From contig JAUYEG010000014.1 of assembly GCA_030691505.1 (NCBI GenBank), positions 18,339-82,338 on the forward strand: DNA of 64,000 bases, given 5' to 3'. Of this stretch, positions 52,890-61,658 are shown in pieces. The notes under the pieces are model-generated. The model had not been told where the DNA came from. It did not search any database and worked only from the letters and a program-made list of their open reading frames with translations. Position numbers and translations under genes: made by a program. This DNA is from Bacillota bacterium (GTDB lineage: Bacteria > Bacillota > Sulfobacillia > JAUYEG01). How positions within the stretch are numbered: the first letter of the stretch is position 1; each line of letters begins with the position of its first letter.

Positions 52890-55220
52890 ATGCGCATGCT
52901 GGCAGCCAGGGCGGTCCGGACCCAGATCGGCCTGTGGCTGATCGGACTGGTGGTCGTGGCGGCGGCCTTCGGCGGTGGATACTGGTATTCGCTCGACTCG
53001 GTCGCGGCGCGCTATGACACCGTCCTGGCGGAGAACCGGGACATTGTCCGCGTCGTGACCCGTCCCGGCCGTACAGCCGCGGCCCGCGAGGAAACGCTCC
53101 GCTTCGGGGTGTCCGGAATCGTTGGCGCCGTGCTCGCCAAGCCGGGTCAGCCGGTCGTGGCTGGAGATCCCCTTGTGCGCCTTGACAGCCCCGCCGCGAA
53201 ATTGGCCGCCGAGCAGGCATATACCAGTCTTGAGCTGGCCCGCCTCAGGCTTGAGGACATGGTCCGCCAGGCCAACGACCTCGTTGTGACGGCCCCCTTC
53301 TCGGGGCGAGTCGCCTCGGTCCCTGCCATATCCGGCGAAACCGTTGCGCGTGGAGCGGTGGCCGCCGTGATCGAGGATCCGGACCGCATGGTGGTCGAGG
53401 TGCGGGTGCCTGAGCACCTCGTTGCCGCGATGAAACCCGGACAGCAGGTCCGCCTGGCTTTCCCGACCCTTGCCGGGCGGATCGCCCCGGGCTGGGTCGC
53501 CGAGGTTGGGGGCAGCCTCCAGGGACAGGCCGGGTCGGCCTACGGCACGGCTCAAGTGGCGTTCCGCAACCCCGGCGGTGTAGTCGCCGGCACTACAGTG
53601 GTCGTCTCGGCGACCGTCGAGGGCTCGGCTCTGCCGGCGCTCGGCCGCGTCGTGCCCGCCGAGGGGCAGGTGCTGGCTGCGCAGGATGCAGCGACCGTGC
53701 TGAGCGTCCCGGCAGTCCCGGGCCAGGCGGTCCAGGCCGGCGATCTGCTCGTGGAAATGGAGAACGAGCAGCTATCCATTCAGTGCGAGCAGGCGCTGCT
53801 GACCTACAACTCGGCGCGCCAGCGCTACGAGAGTGTCTCGATATACTACACCAACCCCGACGACCCCATGCTGGTCAACTCACGGCTGCAATACCAGCAG
53901 GCCAAGCTCAACTACGACCAGCTTGCGGCGCGGGTCGCGGCCCTCCGGGTGACCGCTTCCTGGCCGGGGACCGTCGCCGCGGTCAACGTCAAGGCGGGTG
54001 ACGTGATCCCTGCGGGCACGGTTGTCGCTCAGCTGGTCCGTAAGGGGTCGTTCATGGTCACAGCCATGGTTCCGACGGCCCGCTTCGCCGGTCTGGGGAC
54101 GGGGCAAGGGGTGCTGGTCGATCTGCCGGAGCTCGGCGTGTCCGGTGTCGCCGGCACGGTGGTGCGCAAGTCGGGCCAGGCCGCAGGCTCAGGCGCGTCG
54201 TCCTCGTTTGAGATCACCGTTGAGGCGCGCTATCCCGCACTGCAGATCCCCTGGCCCGGGACCGTCGCCCGCGTGAACCTCCCCGCGGGGCAGGAAACGT
54301 TTGAGGCTTCGGGCTCGGCCAGAGCGGAACAAAGGGAGACGGTACGGTTCGGTGCGTCAGGCACGGTCGCCGCGGTCGCGGTCACCGAGGGCAGCATGGT
54401 TACGGAGGGCTCCACCCTCATGACTCTCGCCAACGAATCCTTGATCGCGCCGGCGGCGGTGGTATCCCCCGACGAACCCCTGACCGCGGACAGCGCCCTG
54501 CTCGAGTCGATAGCCGGCCCATCGCTGCGCGAGGAAATGCTGCGGACCCGGTCCGCGGAGCTGGCCTACCGGCAGAAACTCACCGAGCTCGCGGCTCTGA
54601 CCCTGCGGGCGTCGTACAGCGGCACGCTGGCGGACGTCAAGGTCAAGGCCGGGGACGCGGTCGCCGCGGGAACCGCCGGGGCGACCATCGTGGACAACTC
54701 AACCCTGGACGTTGTGACTGACATCAGCGAGCTCGACATCGCCAGCATTGCTGTCGGCCAAGAGATGGAGGTCTACTTCGCAGCGGTACCGGATAGCGGT
54801 CTTGGCGCCCGGGTGACCGAGATCGGTCTGGAGCCGCGCCAGGCCAGCGAGGGGGCCTTGTACCCGCTGCGGCTGCGGTTGTCCGGTGCAGCGGGCATTC
54901 GTGGCGGCATGAACTGCGTCGTGGCGATCGTCACGGACATCCGCCGCAACGTTCTGGCAGTGCCGGTGGAGTGCGTTCAAAGCCGGTTCGGGGCCAAGGC
55001 AGTGCGCGTGGTCCTCGACCGTAAGCAGGAAACCTCCGGCACGACAAGCATCCAGCGCGCCCGCGTCTGGAAGGGCGACGTGGAGTGGGCATACGTCGTC
55101 ACCGGCGTGAGCGATGGCGCGTACGTGGAAATACTCAAGGGCCTGTCAATGTGGTCGGAGGTGGTGGTGCGCGAGCGCGGCGGCGCGGAGCGCGCGACCA
55201 CTCCTGCCGGCGGCCTGTAG
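52890..55220 (+). CDS. Giant membrane-fusion/adaptor protein with three HlyD-like units
   Basis: A 776-residue protein, about twice the length of ordinary HlyD/MacA adaptors. One N-terminal membrane anchor (IGLWLIGLVVVAAAFGGG) is followed by what look like three successive adaptor units. Each begins with a lipoyl half-motif of the type VSGIVGAVLAKPGQPVVAGD (residues ~70), AQDAATVLSVPAVPGQAVQAG (~270, cut) or GASGTVAAVAVTEGSMVTEG (~485). Each has a helical hairpin, a second half-motif (APFSGRVASVPAISGE; ASWPGTVAAVNVKAGD; ASYSGTLADVKVKAGD) and a beta-barrel. The last part (VPVECVQSRFGAKAVRV, GVSDGAYVEILKGL) is the usual membrane-proximal domain. No lipobox. ATG 52890. Confidence 0.8.
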   Translation: MRMLAARAVRTQIGLWLIGLVVVAAAFGGGYWYSLDSVAARYDTVLAENRDIVRVVTRPGRTAAAREETLRFGVSGIVGAVLAKPGQPVVAGDPLVRLDSPAAKLAAEQAYTSLELARLRLEDMVRQANDLVVTAPFSGRVASVPAISGETVARGAVAAVIEDPDRMVVEVRVPEHLVAAMKPGQQVRLAFPTLAGRIAPGWVAEVGGSLQGQAGSAYGTAQVAFRNPGGVVAGTTVVVSATVEGSALPALGRVVPAEGQVLAAQDAATVLSVPAVPGQAVQAGDLLVEMENEQLSIQCEQALLTYNSARQRYESVSIYYTNPDDPMLVNSRLQYQQAKLNYDQLAARVAALRVTASWPGTVAAVNVKAGDVIPAGTVVAQLVRKGSFMVTAMVPTARFAGLGTGQGVLVDLPELGVSGVAGTVVRKSGQAAGSGASSSFEITVEARYPALQIPWPGTVARVNLPAGQETFEASGSARAEQRETVRFGASGTVAAVAVTEGSMVTEGSTLMTLANESLIAPAAVVSPDEPLTADSALLESIAGPSLREEMLRTRSAELAYRQKLTELAALTLRASYSGTLADVKVKAGDAVAAGTAGATIVDNSTLDVVTDISELDIASIAVGQEMEVYFAAVPDSGLGARVTEIGLEPRQASEGALYPLRLRLSGAAGIRGGMNCVVAIVTDIRRNVLAVPVECVQSRFGAKAVRVVLDRKQETSGTTSIQRARVWKGDVEWAYVVTGVSDGAYVEILKGLSMWSEVVVRERGGAERATTPAGGL

Positions 55221-55373
55221 CAGCCCAAGTCGGAAGGCTCGGACGCTCGGGCAGGGTGCGTGCGCCGGTCGGCGCCCCATCTGCTCTGTGGGTGCCAGAT
55301 TGCGCAATGTCCTGCTTCCTAGGAATCAGCAATGAGCTCGGCAACCAACGACGCGGTAGCGGAGGTCTTGGCG

Positions 55374-56189
55374 ATGAGTCTGCCGGTTATGTTGACATTT
55401 GACCTTGACGGCGAAAGTCTGGCGCTCGCGGCCGATCCGGCCAACGCCCGCCGCCCGGGAGTCCTGTCGCAGGGTGCGTATGGTCCGCGCGTGGGCGTGT
55501 TCCGCATCCTGGAGTGCCTCGCGCGGCACTCCGTGCCTGCCACCTTCTTCGTGCCCGGCATGATCGTCGAGCGCTATCCCGACGCCGTGGCGGCCATCGC
55601 CGCAGCCGGCCATGAGGTAGCCCATCACGGTTATACCCACCTGTCCCCGGCGGATATGGACCCCGCCGAGGAGCTTGCCGAGATGCGCAGGGCGACCGGC
55701 CTGATCGTCGCCGCCACCGGCAGGCGCCCCGCGGGCTACCGGTCGCCGTCATGGGACTTCTCACCGCACACCCTTGGGTTTCTGCGCGATGAGGGCTTCG
55801 TGTACTCCTCCAACCTCATGGACGACGACCGCGCCTACGTGCACCCAGGGGGCCTCGTCGAGTTGCCCGTGCAGTGGCTGCTTGATGATGCTCCGTTCTT
55901 TCTCTTTCGCCCGCCGTACTCGCGCCCCATCAGCCCGCCCGAAGCCGCGCTCGCCACGTGGCTGGCCGAGCTTGACGCGCTCGCGGCCGAGGAAGGGCGC
56001 TGCTTCGTTCTTACCATGCACCCGCAGCTGTCAGGGCGCGCATCGCGCGTGGCCCTGCTCGACCGGCTTGTCACGTATGCCAAGGGCATCGCGGGCACGG
56101 GGTTTATGCGATGTGCGGACTACGCCCGCGAGGTAAAGGCCGGCTATCGTCCAGCCCCTCAGTCCCTTGCCAGGACCACCATGCGGTGA
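55374..56189 (+). CDS. Polysaccharide deacetylase family protein
   Basis: A 271-residue NodB-fold deacetylase of the PuuE/allantoinase-like branch. Motif 1 TFDLDGE, the zinc histidines in AHHGYTHLSP, motif 3 GYRSPSWDFSP and the C-terminal LTMHPQ are present. It lacks a signal peptide, so it acts in the cytoplasm and probably on a small N-acyl or ureide compound rather than on peptidoglycan. ATG 55374 follows GCGGAGG; an ATG at 55332 is possible. Its last 31 bases overlap the 3' end of the channel gene on the other strand. Confidence 0.8.
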   Translation: MSLPVMLTFDLDGESLALAADPANARRPGVLSQGAYGPRVGVFRILECLARHSVPATFFVPGMIVERYPDAVAAIAAAGHEVAHHGYTHLSPADMDPAEELAEMRRATGLIVAATGRRPAGYRSPSWDFSPHTLGFLRDEGFVYSSNLMDDDRAYVHPGGLVELPVQWLLDDAPFFLFRPPYSRPISPPEAALATWLAELDALAAEEGRCFVLTMHPQLSGRASRVALLDRLVTYAKGIAGTGFMRCADYAREVKAGYRPAPQSLARTTMR

Positions 56190-58063
56190 TAATGCCCCAC
56201 TGGACGCTGCACATCACGCCCGCGGGGGTTGAGTATGAGTCCATCGCCACGCGGCTTCGCGGAGGGAGCCTGGCAATAGCCAATCAGGATCTCGCCTCGC
56301 GCCCAGGCCGCGGCCATGAGCTCCGCCCAGGAAACCTCCTCACGGGCTTCCGGCATGTAGGATTCAGACTGCCGAACATATATCTCTGCCCCATCCGGAC
56401 CAAGGAGCTGGCGAAAGACCGAGGCTCGCAACGGATCCTTGACCAACTGGACCATGTAGTTGCTGGTCAATTCCGGCGTGACGAGGATGTCCCCCACGTC
56501 CATGTTGGCCGCCAATTGCCAGTTGCGCTGGTCTAGTAGCTCAGTCACGATGATCGGCTGGTGGAGGCGGTCATCGCACACCGAGCGGATCGCCGACATC
56601 TGGGCTAGCATGGAGGTATCATGCTGTTCTCGACTACGCTCATCAGAGCTGATCACGATTGTGTCGAAACCAGCAACCAGTTCGCGAAGGGTTTCCTCGG
56701 CGAGGAATTCGAGTCCGCCAGGGTTGATCTGTGAAATCTCAATGGGGTGATCGGGTGCAGCTTCAGGACTCTCGGCGGCGGCCACCCGGCTTCCCGCCGG
56801 CAGGTAGCGTACGAGATCAGTAAGCACGGCGCGCGCCTCGGTACCGGTTCCAACCAGCCATACCGACCGCGGTGAACTCTCAATCGATGCCGCTCGAGTG
56901 GACGGTGCGGTAACCGGCAAAGCAGGCCGGTAGCGGACACCTTCCCTCGCCGCCGCGACAACCACAAGCCGGTCGTCTGGCGACAGGGACACCTGCCTTT
57001 CTTCAGCCAATGGATTCAGGACAAGCTCAGTTCCCCGGAAGTACCCCACCAGAGTGCCGCGGTCCAGGCCCCAGAAAGCCTGCTCAAAGGTGGTCCCCGG
57101 CGGCACCGCCACTTTGGCTGCCGGGATGCAATACAGCTCGTTGCTGGGTTGGACGTTGGGAGCAATGGCCTCACCGCCATAGGACAGCAGGTCGCGGTAG
57201 ACGGCGGCGAGCCCGGGCTGCCACGCGCATTGGGCAATGATCTTGACCAGGACACTCAGGATGTGGACGGTGGTGGTGCTCATCTGCCATTGCCCTGAAA
57301 GACGGGTCACCAAACGCCCGGTGTGCAGGAGCCTGTGTCCGACGAGAACGATCGGCTTTACCCTGGCCCCCGCCACCGCCTGGCTGCAGGCCAAGGCTGC
57401 CCGCAGCACATAGCCGTCTATCGCGCTCTCCTCTTCGGCCAGCTCGCCGATGATGATGACGTCACGGGCGGCCGGGAGGTTTACCCGCTGCAGGTCGAGC
57501 ACCGAATCAATGGCGCCGGTGCGGCAGATGGTCTGGTGGGCCCGGTGCGACCGGCAGTGCTTGCTGATCTGCTGCTCCATCGCGTCCTTGCCGGCGCTTG
57601 ACAAGACAACAACCGCGCTTCGCGTTCCGCCTTCGTCCTCGGAGTGAAGCAGGTCAAGGATGGAGTAGACCGTCTCGTTCCAGCCGAGGATGACCGTGTG
57701 GCCGCGGTCAAGGACATGAGTCGCGCCGGCCCGGATCGCCCGGAGCCGTTCGCTGACCGCTGTACCGATCATGCTCACCAGGAAACCGAAAACGAACCAC
57801 TGCGTCAACGTGAGGGCGGTATTGACCAGGAGCATCGCTGTGCCGGCCTCGCCCGAAAGCTGGTCAAGCCCGGTTACCTTGCTCCAGGCGTTCCAGAAGT
57901 TCGCAAGCCACCCACCCGGCGAGCCGATCAGCGTCAGCAGGGCCGCACCCATTGAGATGAACACCATAACCAACAGGCACAGGGCAAAGAGCTGCCGTCG
58001 CGGGGAGCGCAAAACCCGGTCGGTCCAATAGAGCAGGACGTCGCGGCTCTTCCGCGTGGGCAT
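56159..58063 (-). CDS. CASTOR/POLLUX-like ion channel protein with RCK domains
   Basis: About 634 residues. Two hydrophobic regions near the N-terminus (LFALCLLVMVFISMGAALLT; LVNTALTLTQWFVFGFLVSM) enclose a short external loop of the type seen in CASTOR/POLLUX/DMI1, plant nuclear-envelope channels with bacterial relatives. Two nucleotide-fold RCK units follow (HTVILGWNETVYSILDLL near residue 124, SVWLVGTGTEARAVLTDLV near 400), each with the dimer-like partner. There is no TVGYG potassium filter. The ATG at 58063 has the GGGGGG site at good spacing; ATG 58069 touches it. It is convergent with the deacetylase gene. Likely a calcium or potassium conductance regulated by ligand binding. Confidence 0.8.
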   Translation of the reverse strand: MPTRKSRDVLLYWTDRVLRSPRRQLFALCLLVMVFISMGAALLTLIGSPGGWLANFWNAWSKVTGLDQLSGEAGTAMLLVNTALTLTQWFVFGFLVSMIGTAVSERLRAIRAGATHVLDRGHTVILGWNETVYSILDLLHSEDEGGTRSAVVVLSSAGKDAMEQQISKHCRSHRAHQTICRTGAIDSVLDLQRVNLPAARDVIIIGELAEEESAIDGYVLRAALACSQAVAGARVKPIVLVGHRLLHTGRLVTRLSGQWQMSTTTVHILSVLVKIIAQCAWQPGLAAVYRDLLSYGGEAIAPNVQPSNELYCIPAAKVAVPPGTTFEQAFWGLDRGTLVGYFRGTELVLNPLAEERQVSLSPDDRLVVVAAAREGVRYRPALPVTAPSTRAASIESSPRSVWLVGTGTEARAVLTDLVRYLPAGSRVAAAESPEAAPDHPIEISQINPGGLEFLAEETLRELVAGFDTIVISSDERSREQHDTSMLAQMSAIRSVCDDRLHQPIIVTELLDQRNWQLAANMDVGDILVTPELTSNYMVQLVKDPLRASVFRQLLGPDGAEIYVRQSESYMPEAREEVSWAELMAAAWARGEILIGYCQAPSAKPRGDGLILNPRGRDVQRPVGHYHRMVVLARD

Positions 58064-58246
58064 GGCCATCCCCCCAGCTTATAGCCGGGACCACTTGCGG
58101 CAGCAAGCGTCTCCGGGCGAGTCGAGGCGAGCGTTCTTTGCCCGCAACCCTGGCCCCTGCCATCCCGGCCTATCAGCTTCGCGCTTGAGGACGGCTGTCT
58201 CGGAACGGTCCCAGGAGCATCTCTGTCCCATCTATCCCGTAAGGCA

Positions 58247-58272
58247 AAGCCCGGCACCGCGGTGCCGGGCTT
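58247..58272 (-). terminator. Hairpin terminator after the coiled-coil gene
   Basis: AAGCCCGGCACC (58247-58258) is the exact reverse complement of GGTGCCGGGCTT (58261-58272). On the minus strand the stem is followed by a short T-rich run (GGGCTTTGCC), so it should end the coiled-coil gene transcript about 80 bases after its stop. Confidence 0.7.
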
Positions 58273-58351
58273 CCAGGTCTCCGCAGGTTATGCGCGTCGT
58301 CTCTCGTCCGGCGTCTTCTGCCGGGGGCGGCCGTGGCTCAGTTCGTCAGCG

Positions 58352-60004
58352 CTATCGGTATAGCCCTTCGATGGCCTGCCGCTGTTCGGCGAGCTGCTTA
58401 TCGTTGAGCCACTTGCCCTCCTTGAGCAGACCCAGCCCTTCCATCGCCAGGGCCTTGTAGCCCGGGTCCGCGAGGACGTTGAAGTCGCCGGCGACCTCGT
58501 TGACCGCGGCGGCGACGCTTGCGCTCTGGGCGTCGGGGACCGACGCCTCAAACGCGGATGCCAGGGCTCGGCCCAGTACCTGCTCGTAGCGAGGCGACCG
58601 CGGCTCACCGGGGAGGGTCATCGCGCCGATGAGCCCGGTAACAAACTGCCCCACGCTGCGTGAACGCTTGAGCGCGAGGGGAACGATGATGACGTACCGC
58701 GACCGCTGGCCCTCCAGCCGGGCCGCGTACACCGGAACCGCGAACTCCACCATCCCCGCGTGTTCCGGGGCCGCCATCTCGAACGTCAGTCCGAAGAGCT
58801 CGGCCGCCGCCTCGCGGTCCCTCTGGGCTGCGCTTCCGGCCGCCGCCAGGAGGTCCTTGAGCACATTGCGCAGCTTATCTTCGCTTTCCCTGACAGACTG
58901 GACCTCGCGGTCTCTGGCCTTGATGAGGGTGTTGAGCTTATCGTTTTCGGCGTTGATGAGCTCGCGGAAATGGTCGCGCGCCTGCCGCATCGTCGTCTCG
59001 CGCTCGCGGGTTACCGCGTCGAGGCTGCGCTGGGCTTGCTGTTTGGCCTTTCTGGAGTCAGCCAGCTGCGGTTCGTACTCCTTGCCCAGATCCCGGAAAC
59101 GTCCCTCCTCGTTCTGCGCCTTCATGAGCTCGGCCTCAAGCGATGCCAGGGTTCCGGAGTACTGGGCGCTGATGGCGGTGAGGCGGTCTTCGAGATTACC
59201 CTGGTGCCCAAGGACGATCTCCTCAACCTGCGGCTTGAGGACCTCGAGCTGAGCGTTGAAGTTGGCCGCGATCCGGTCGCGCGCCTGAGCGAGTTCCGGG
59301 GGATAGGTCTCGGCCTCCTGGGACAGCGCCCGCGCCTTCTCGTCGACTTTGCCCGCCTGGGCCAGGTAGGCCCGCACGCGCTCGTCGATTTCCATCGCCA
59401 CGCGCTCGGCCTCTTCGGCGCTGAGCCTGCGGGGCAGCTCGACGCCGGCCCATTCCGGCTCAGGGAGCTCGCCGTAGTGACGGGCCAGGTCCTGCGCCAA
59501 CTGCTTATGCCCGGATATGAACCCTGTGATATCGTCGCCCGTCGCGCCCCGGCGGACAAGATTGGTCAGCGTGCCCAGGAGAGGCTTGCGCGCCTGCTTG
59601 AAGCCGTCGCGTTGCCGTCCCAGCGCCAGGATGAAGTCGTCAACCGGGAGCCTTGTGCCAAAGCCGGGCATGTCGTCGAGCCCTTCGCGCGCCTGAAACG
59701 GCGGGATGGCCGAACCGATCATCCCGGTCTGGTCAAACAGCACAAACCGGACCGGCTGGGGGGCAGATGCGTCAGTTGTGCCGGCCTCCGGCGAGGCCGC
59801 CGCCGGCAGGCTGATTGGAACAGCAAGCATCGGCCAGGTCAGACGCGATACCCACTGGACTCGTTCGGTGGCCTTGCGGGTCAGGACGAACCCGGTCCCT
59901 TTGCCGCGCCGGCTCTCCACCGTGAGCAGCACGGTGGCTGCCTCGAGCGCTCTCGGAGTCGGGCCCCCGCCTTCTACATAACTGGCAAACGGAAGGACTC
60001 TCAT
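58352..60004 (-). CDS. Large coiled-coil protein of unknown function
   Basis: A 550-residue soluble protein. Residues ~1-130 form a globular start (VRFVLFDQTGMIGSAIPPF). About 180-400 is a long charged coiled coil (ELAQARDRIAANFNAQLEVL, SLEAELMKAQNEEGRFRDLG, KAKQQAQRSLDAVTREREТ-type heptads). The last 150 residues are globular again (MVEFAVPVYAARLEGQRSRY, VIIVPLALKRSRSVGQFVTG). ATG 60004 follows GAAAGAGGGGG. A small gene lies 64 bases upstream on the same strand. No catalytic motif is seen; the layout recalls SMC-like or filament-associated structural proteins but I cannot name a family. Confidence 0.65.
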   Translation of the reverse strand: MRVLPFASYVEGGGPTPRALEAATVLLTVESRRGKGTGFVLTRKATERVQWVSRLTWPMLAVPISLPAAASPEAGTTDASAPQPVRFVLFDQTGMIGSAIPPFQAREGLDDMPGFGTRLPVDDFILALGRQRDGFKQARKPLLGTLTNLVRRGATGDDITGFISGHKQLAQDLARHYGELPEPEWAGVELPRRLSAEEAERVAMEIDERVRAYLAQAGKVDEKARALSQEAETYPPELAQARDRIAANFNAQLEVLKPQVEEIVLGHQGNLEDRLTAISAQYSGTLASLEAELMKAQNEEGRFRDLGKEYEPQLADSRKAKQQAQRSLDAVTRERETTMRQARDHFRELINAENDKLNTLIKARDREVQSVRESEDKLRNVLKDLLAAAGSAAQRDREAAAELFGLTFEMAAPEHAGMVEFAVPVYAARLEGQRSRYVIIVPLALKRSRSVGQFVTGLIGAMTLPGEPRSPRYEQVLGRALASAFEASVPDAQSASVAAAVNEVAGDFNVLADPGYKALAMEGLGLLKEGKWLNDKQLAEQRQAIEGLYR

Positions 60005-60068
60005 CTCGCACCCCCTCTTTCTACGGATGAGGCTTCGGCAAGAGAGGGACGCATCCTGCAGGGCATAG

Positions 60069-60428
60069 TCACGAGCGGCTCTCGCCCGGCGGGCCGGGGC
60101 CTTCCGGAACGGCCTTGCCTCCCGAAAGCCTGACCCTGACAGCACCGCCCGTGAGCTCGACCGAGTCGACGCTAAGCCCGCCGGGCAGGATACGTCCGAG
60201 GTCCACGCAAACCACGCCGTGCTTGGCATCGACCGTCGCCATCGCACCAGCGGGAATCCTGGAAGCAGCGAGACGGAGCAGCCAGTCTGCCGGCAACGGA
60301 AGGCCGCCCAAACGGAGCCGTGACACCCTCAGCTCAAGGGTGTTGCCCGTGACCGACGGGCGCACGGTGAAGCTCAGCCCAAGCCGTGCCGCAAAGAGCA
60401 ATGGTCCTGAGACGTCCATGGCATGCAT
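60069..60428 (-). CDS. Small protein, possibly YpmS/DUF2140-like
   Basis: A 119-residue protein with beta-rich pattern (LGLSFTVRPSVTGNTLELRV, SRLRLGGLPLPADWL) ending in VDLGRILPGGLSVDSVELTG. The layout is like the C-terminal part of YpmS/DUF2140 or DUF2993 lipid-binding-type proteins, though without their membrane anchor. ATG 60428 follows GGAAGGGAG. It forms a likely two-gene unit with the coiled-coil protein. Assignment is tentative. Confidence 0.5.
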   Translation of the reverse strand: MHAMDVSGPLLFAARLGLSFTVRPSVTGNTLELRVSRLRLGGLPLPADWLLRLAASRIPAGAMATVDAKHGVVCVDLGRILPGGLSVDSVELTGGAVRVRLSGGKAVPEGPGPPGESRS

Positions 60429-60611
60429 GTCTCCCTTCCTGGATGCGGCTGTTTGACATCCGTGGTGCCGGTACTAGTGTGGCCGCTGCGGCGCAACGCC
60501 ATGGGGCAGGGGTCCCCTGCACTCGGGCGTCCCACAGGTATAGGCCGCACCGGAGGCGAAAAGCCGACTGTCAACCCTGATTCCATTTCAAGGGGCAAGG
60601 AGGAGTACCCC

Positions 60612-61658
60612 GTGCCCGAGTTCTCCGAACGCAGGCCCGAGCTGTTCATGGACCCTGATGTCGACGCCGCACGGCGTTTCTTTCGTGACAAGCCCCGCCG
60701 GATGGAGAACAAAGTCACGACCGTGGCCGAGGCGGTCCGCCGATACGTGACCGATGGCTGCTATATCGCGGTTGGCGGTTTCGGCACCAACCGGATTCCG
60801 ACCGCGCTGCTCCACGAGATCCTGCGGCAGGGGCGCAAGGGGCTCGGCCTGTCTGGCCACACCGCGACGCATGACTGCCAGATTCTCGCCGCGGGTGAGG
60901 CGTTTGACCGGTGCGACGTGGCCTATGTCATCGGCCTTGAGGCCCGAGGACTGTCCCGCTCGGCTCGCCGCCTGTTCGAGACCGGCCGCCTGCGCGTCAC
61001 GGAGTGGTCCAACGCCGCGCTGGCCTGGCGCTACCAGGCGGCGGCGATGGGCATCCCGTTCATGCCCGCCCGAGTGATGCTCGGGTCCGACACCGGGCTA
61101 CGCTCGGCTGCCGCCGAAATAACCTGTCCGTTTACCGGCATCAAGCTTCTGGCCCTGCCTGCCCTGTATCCCGACGTGGCGCTCGTTCACGTGCACCGGT
61201 CCGACGTCTACGGCAACTGCCAGATTGATGGGATAAGTGTTTCCGACCTTGACGTCGCCAGGGCGGCACGTCGCCTTATCGTCACGTGCGAACGGCTGGT
61301 GCCGACCGAGGAAATCCGCCGCGACCCGACACGGACTGCCATCCCGTACTATCTGGTCGACGCGGTGTCGGAGGTTCCGTACGGCAGCTATCCCGGAAAC
61401 ATGCCGTACGAGTACTTCTCGGACGAAGACCACCTGCGGCGGTGGCTTGAGGCCGAGGAGGACCCCGTACGGCTTTGTGAGTTCGTGCGACGGCACATCC
61501 TCGACACGCCTGACTTTACGGCCTATTTGGAGCTGTGCGGCGGGCTGGAGCGCATGCGGCAGCTGCGGCTGCGCGAGCTGCTTATCCCGGAGAACGTGTC
61601 CCCCGCGCCCGCCGCGCCCGCCGCGCCCGCCGTTCCGGCCCAAGGAGGCGATCGCTGA
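60612..61658 (+). CDS. CoA-transferase subunit A (GctA/IpdA-like)
   Basis: A 348-residue alpha subunit of a family I CoA-transferase, or of the IpdAB-type ring hydrolase that shares the fold. GGFGTNRIPTALLHEILRQG and the GHTATHDCQILA stretch fit the A subunit, and VALVHVHRSDVYGNCQIDG is diagnostic. GTG 60612 follows AAGGAGGAG; the longer upstream frame is unsupported. The 3' end encodes an Ala/Pro run from a 9-base repeat and overlaps the start of the B subunit (TGATG). Confidence 0.82.
   Translation: MPEFSERRPELFMDPDVDAARRFFRDKPRRMENKVTTVAEAVRRYVTDGCYIAVGGFGTNRIPTALLHEILRQGRKGLGLSGHTATHDCQILAAGEAFDRCDVAYVIGLEARGLSRSARRLFETGRLRVTEWSNAALAWRYQAAAMGIPFMPARVMLGSDTGLRSAAAEITCPFTGIKLLALPALYPDVALVHVHRSDVYGNCQIDGISVSDLDVARAARRLIVTCERLVPTEEIRRDPTRTAIPYYLVDAVSEVPYGSYPGNMPYEYFSDEDHLRRWLEAEEDPVRLCEFVRRHILDTPDFTAYLELCGGLERMRQLRLRELLIPENVSPAPAAPAAPAVPAQGGDR
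61605..61631. repeat. Three 9-base units at the end of the subunit A gene
   Basis: GCGCCCGCC is repeated exactly three times (61605-61613, 61614-61622, 61623-61631). It keeps the frame and encodes Ala-Pro-Ala. It lies in the last 20 codons, beyond the conserved domain. Confidence 0.9.
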
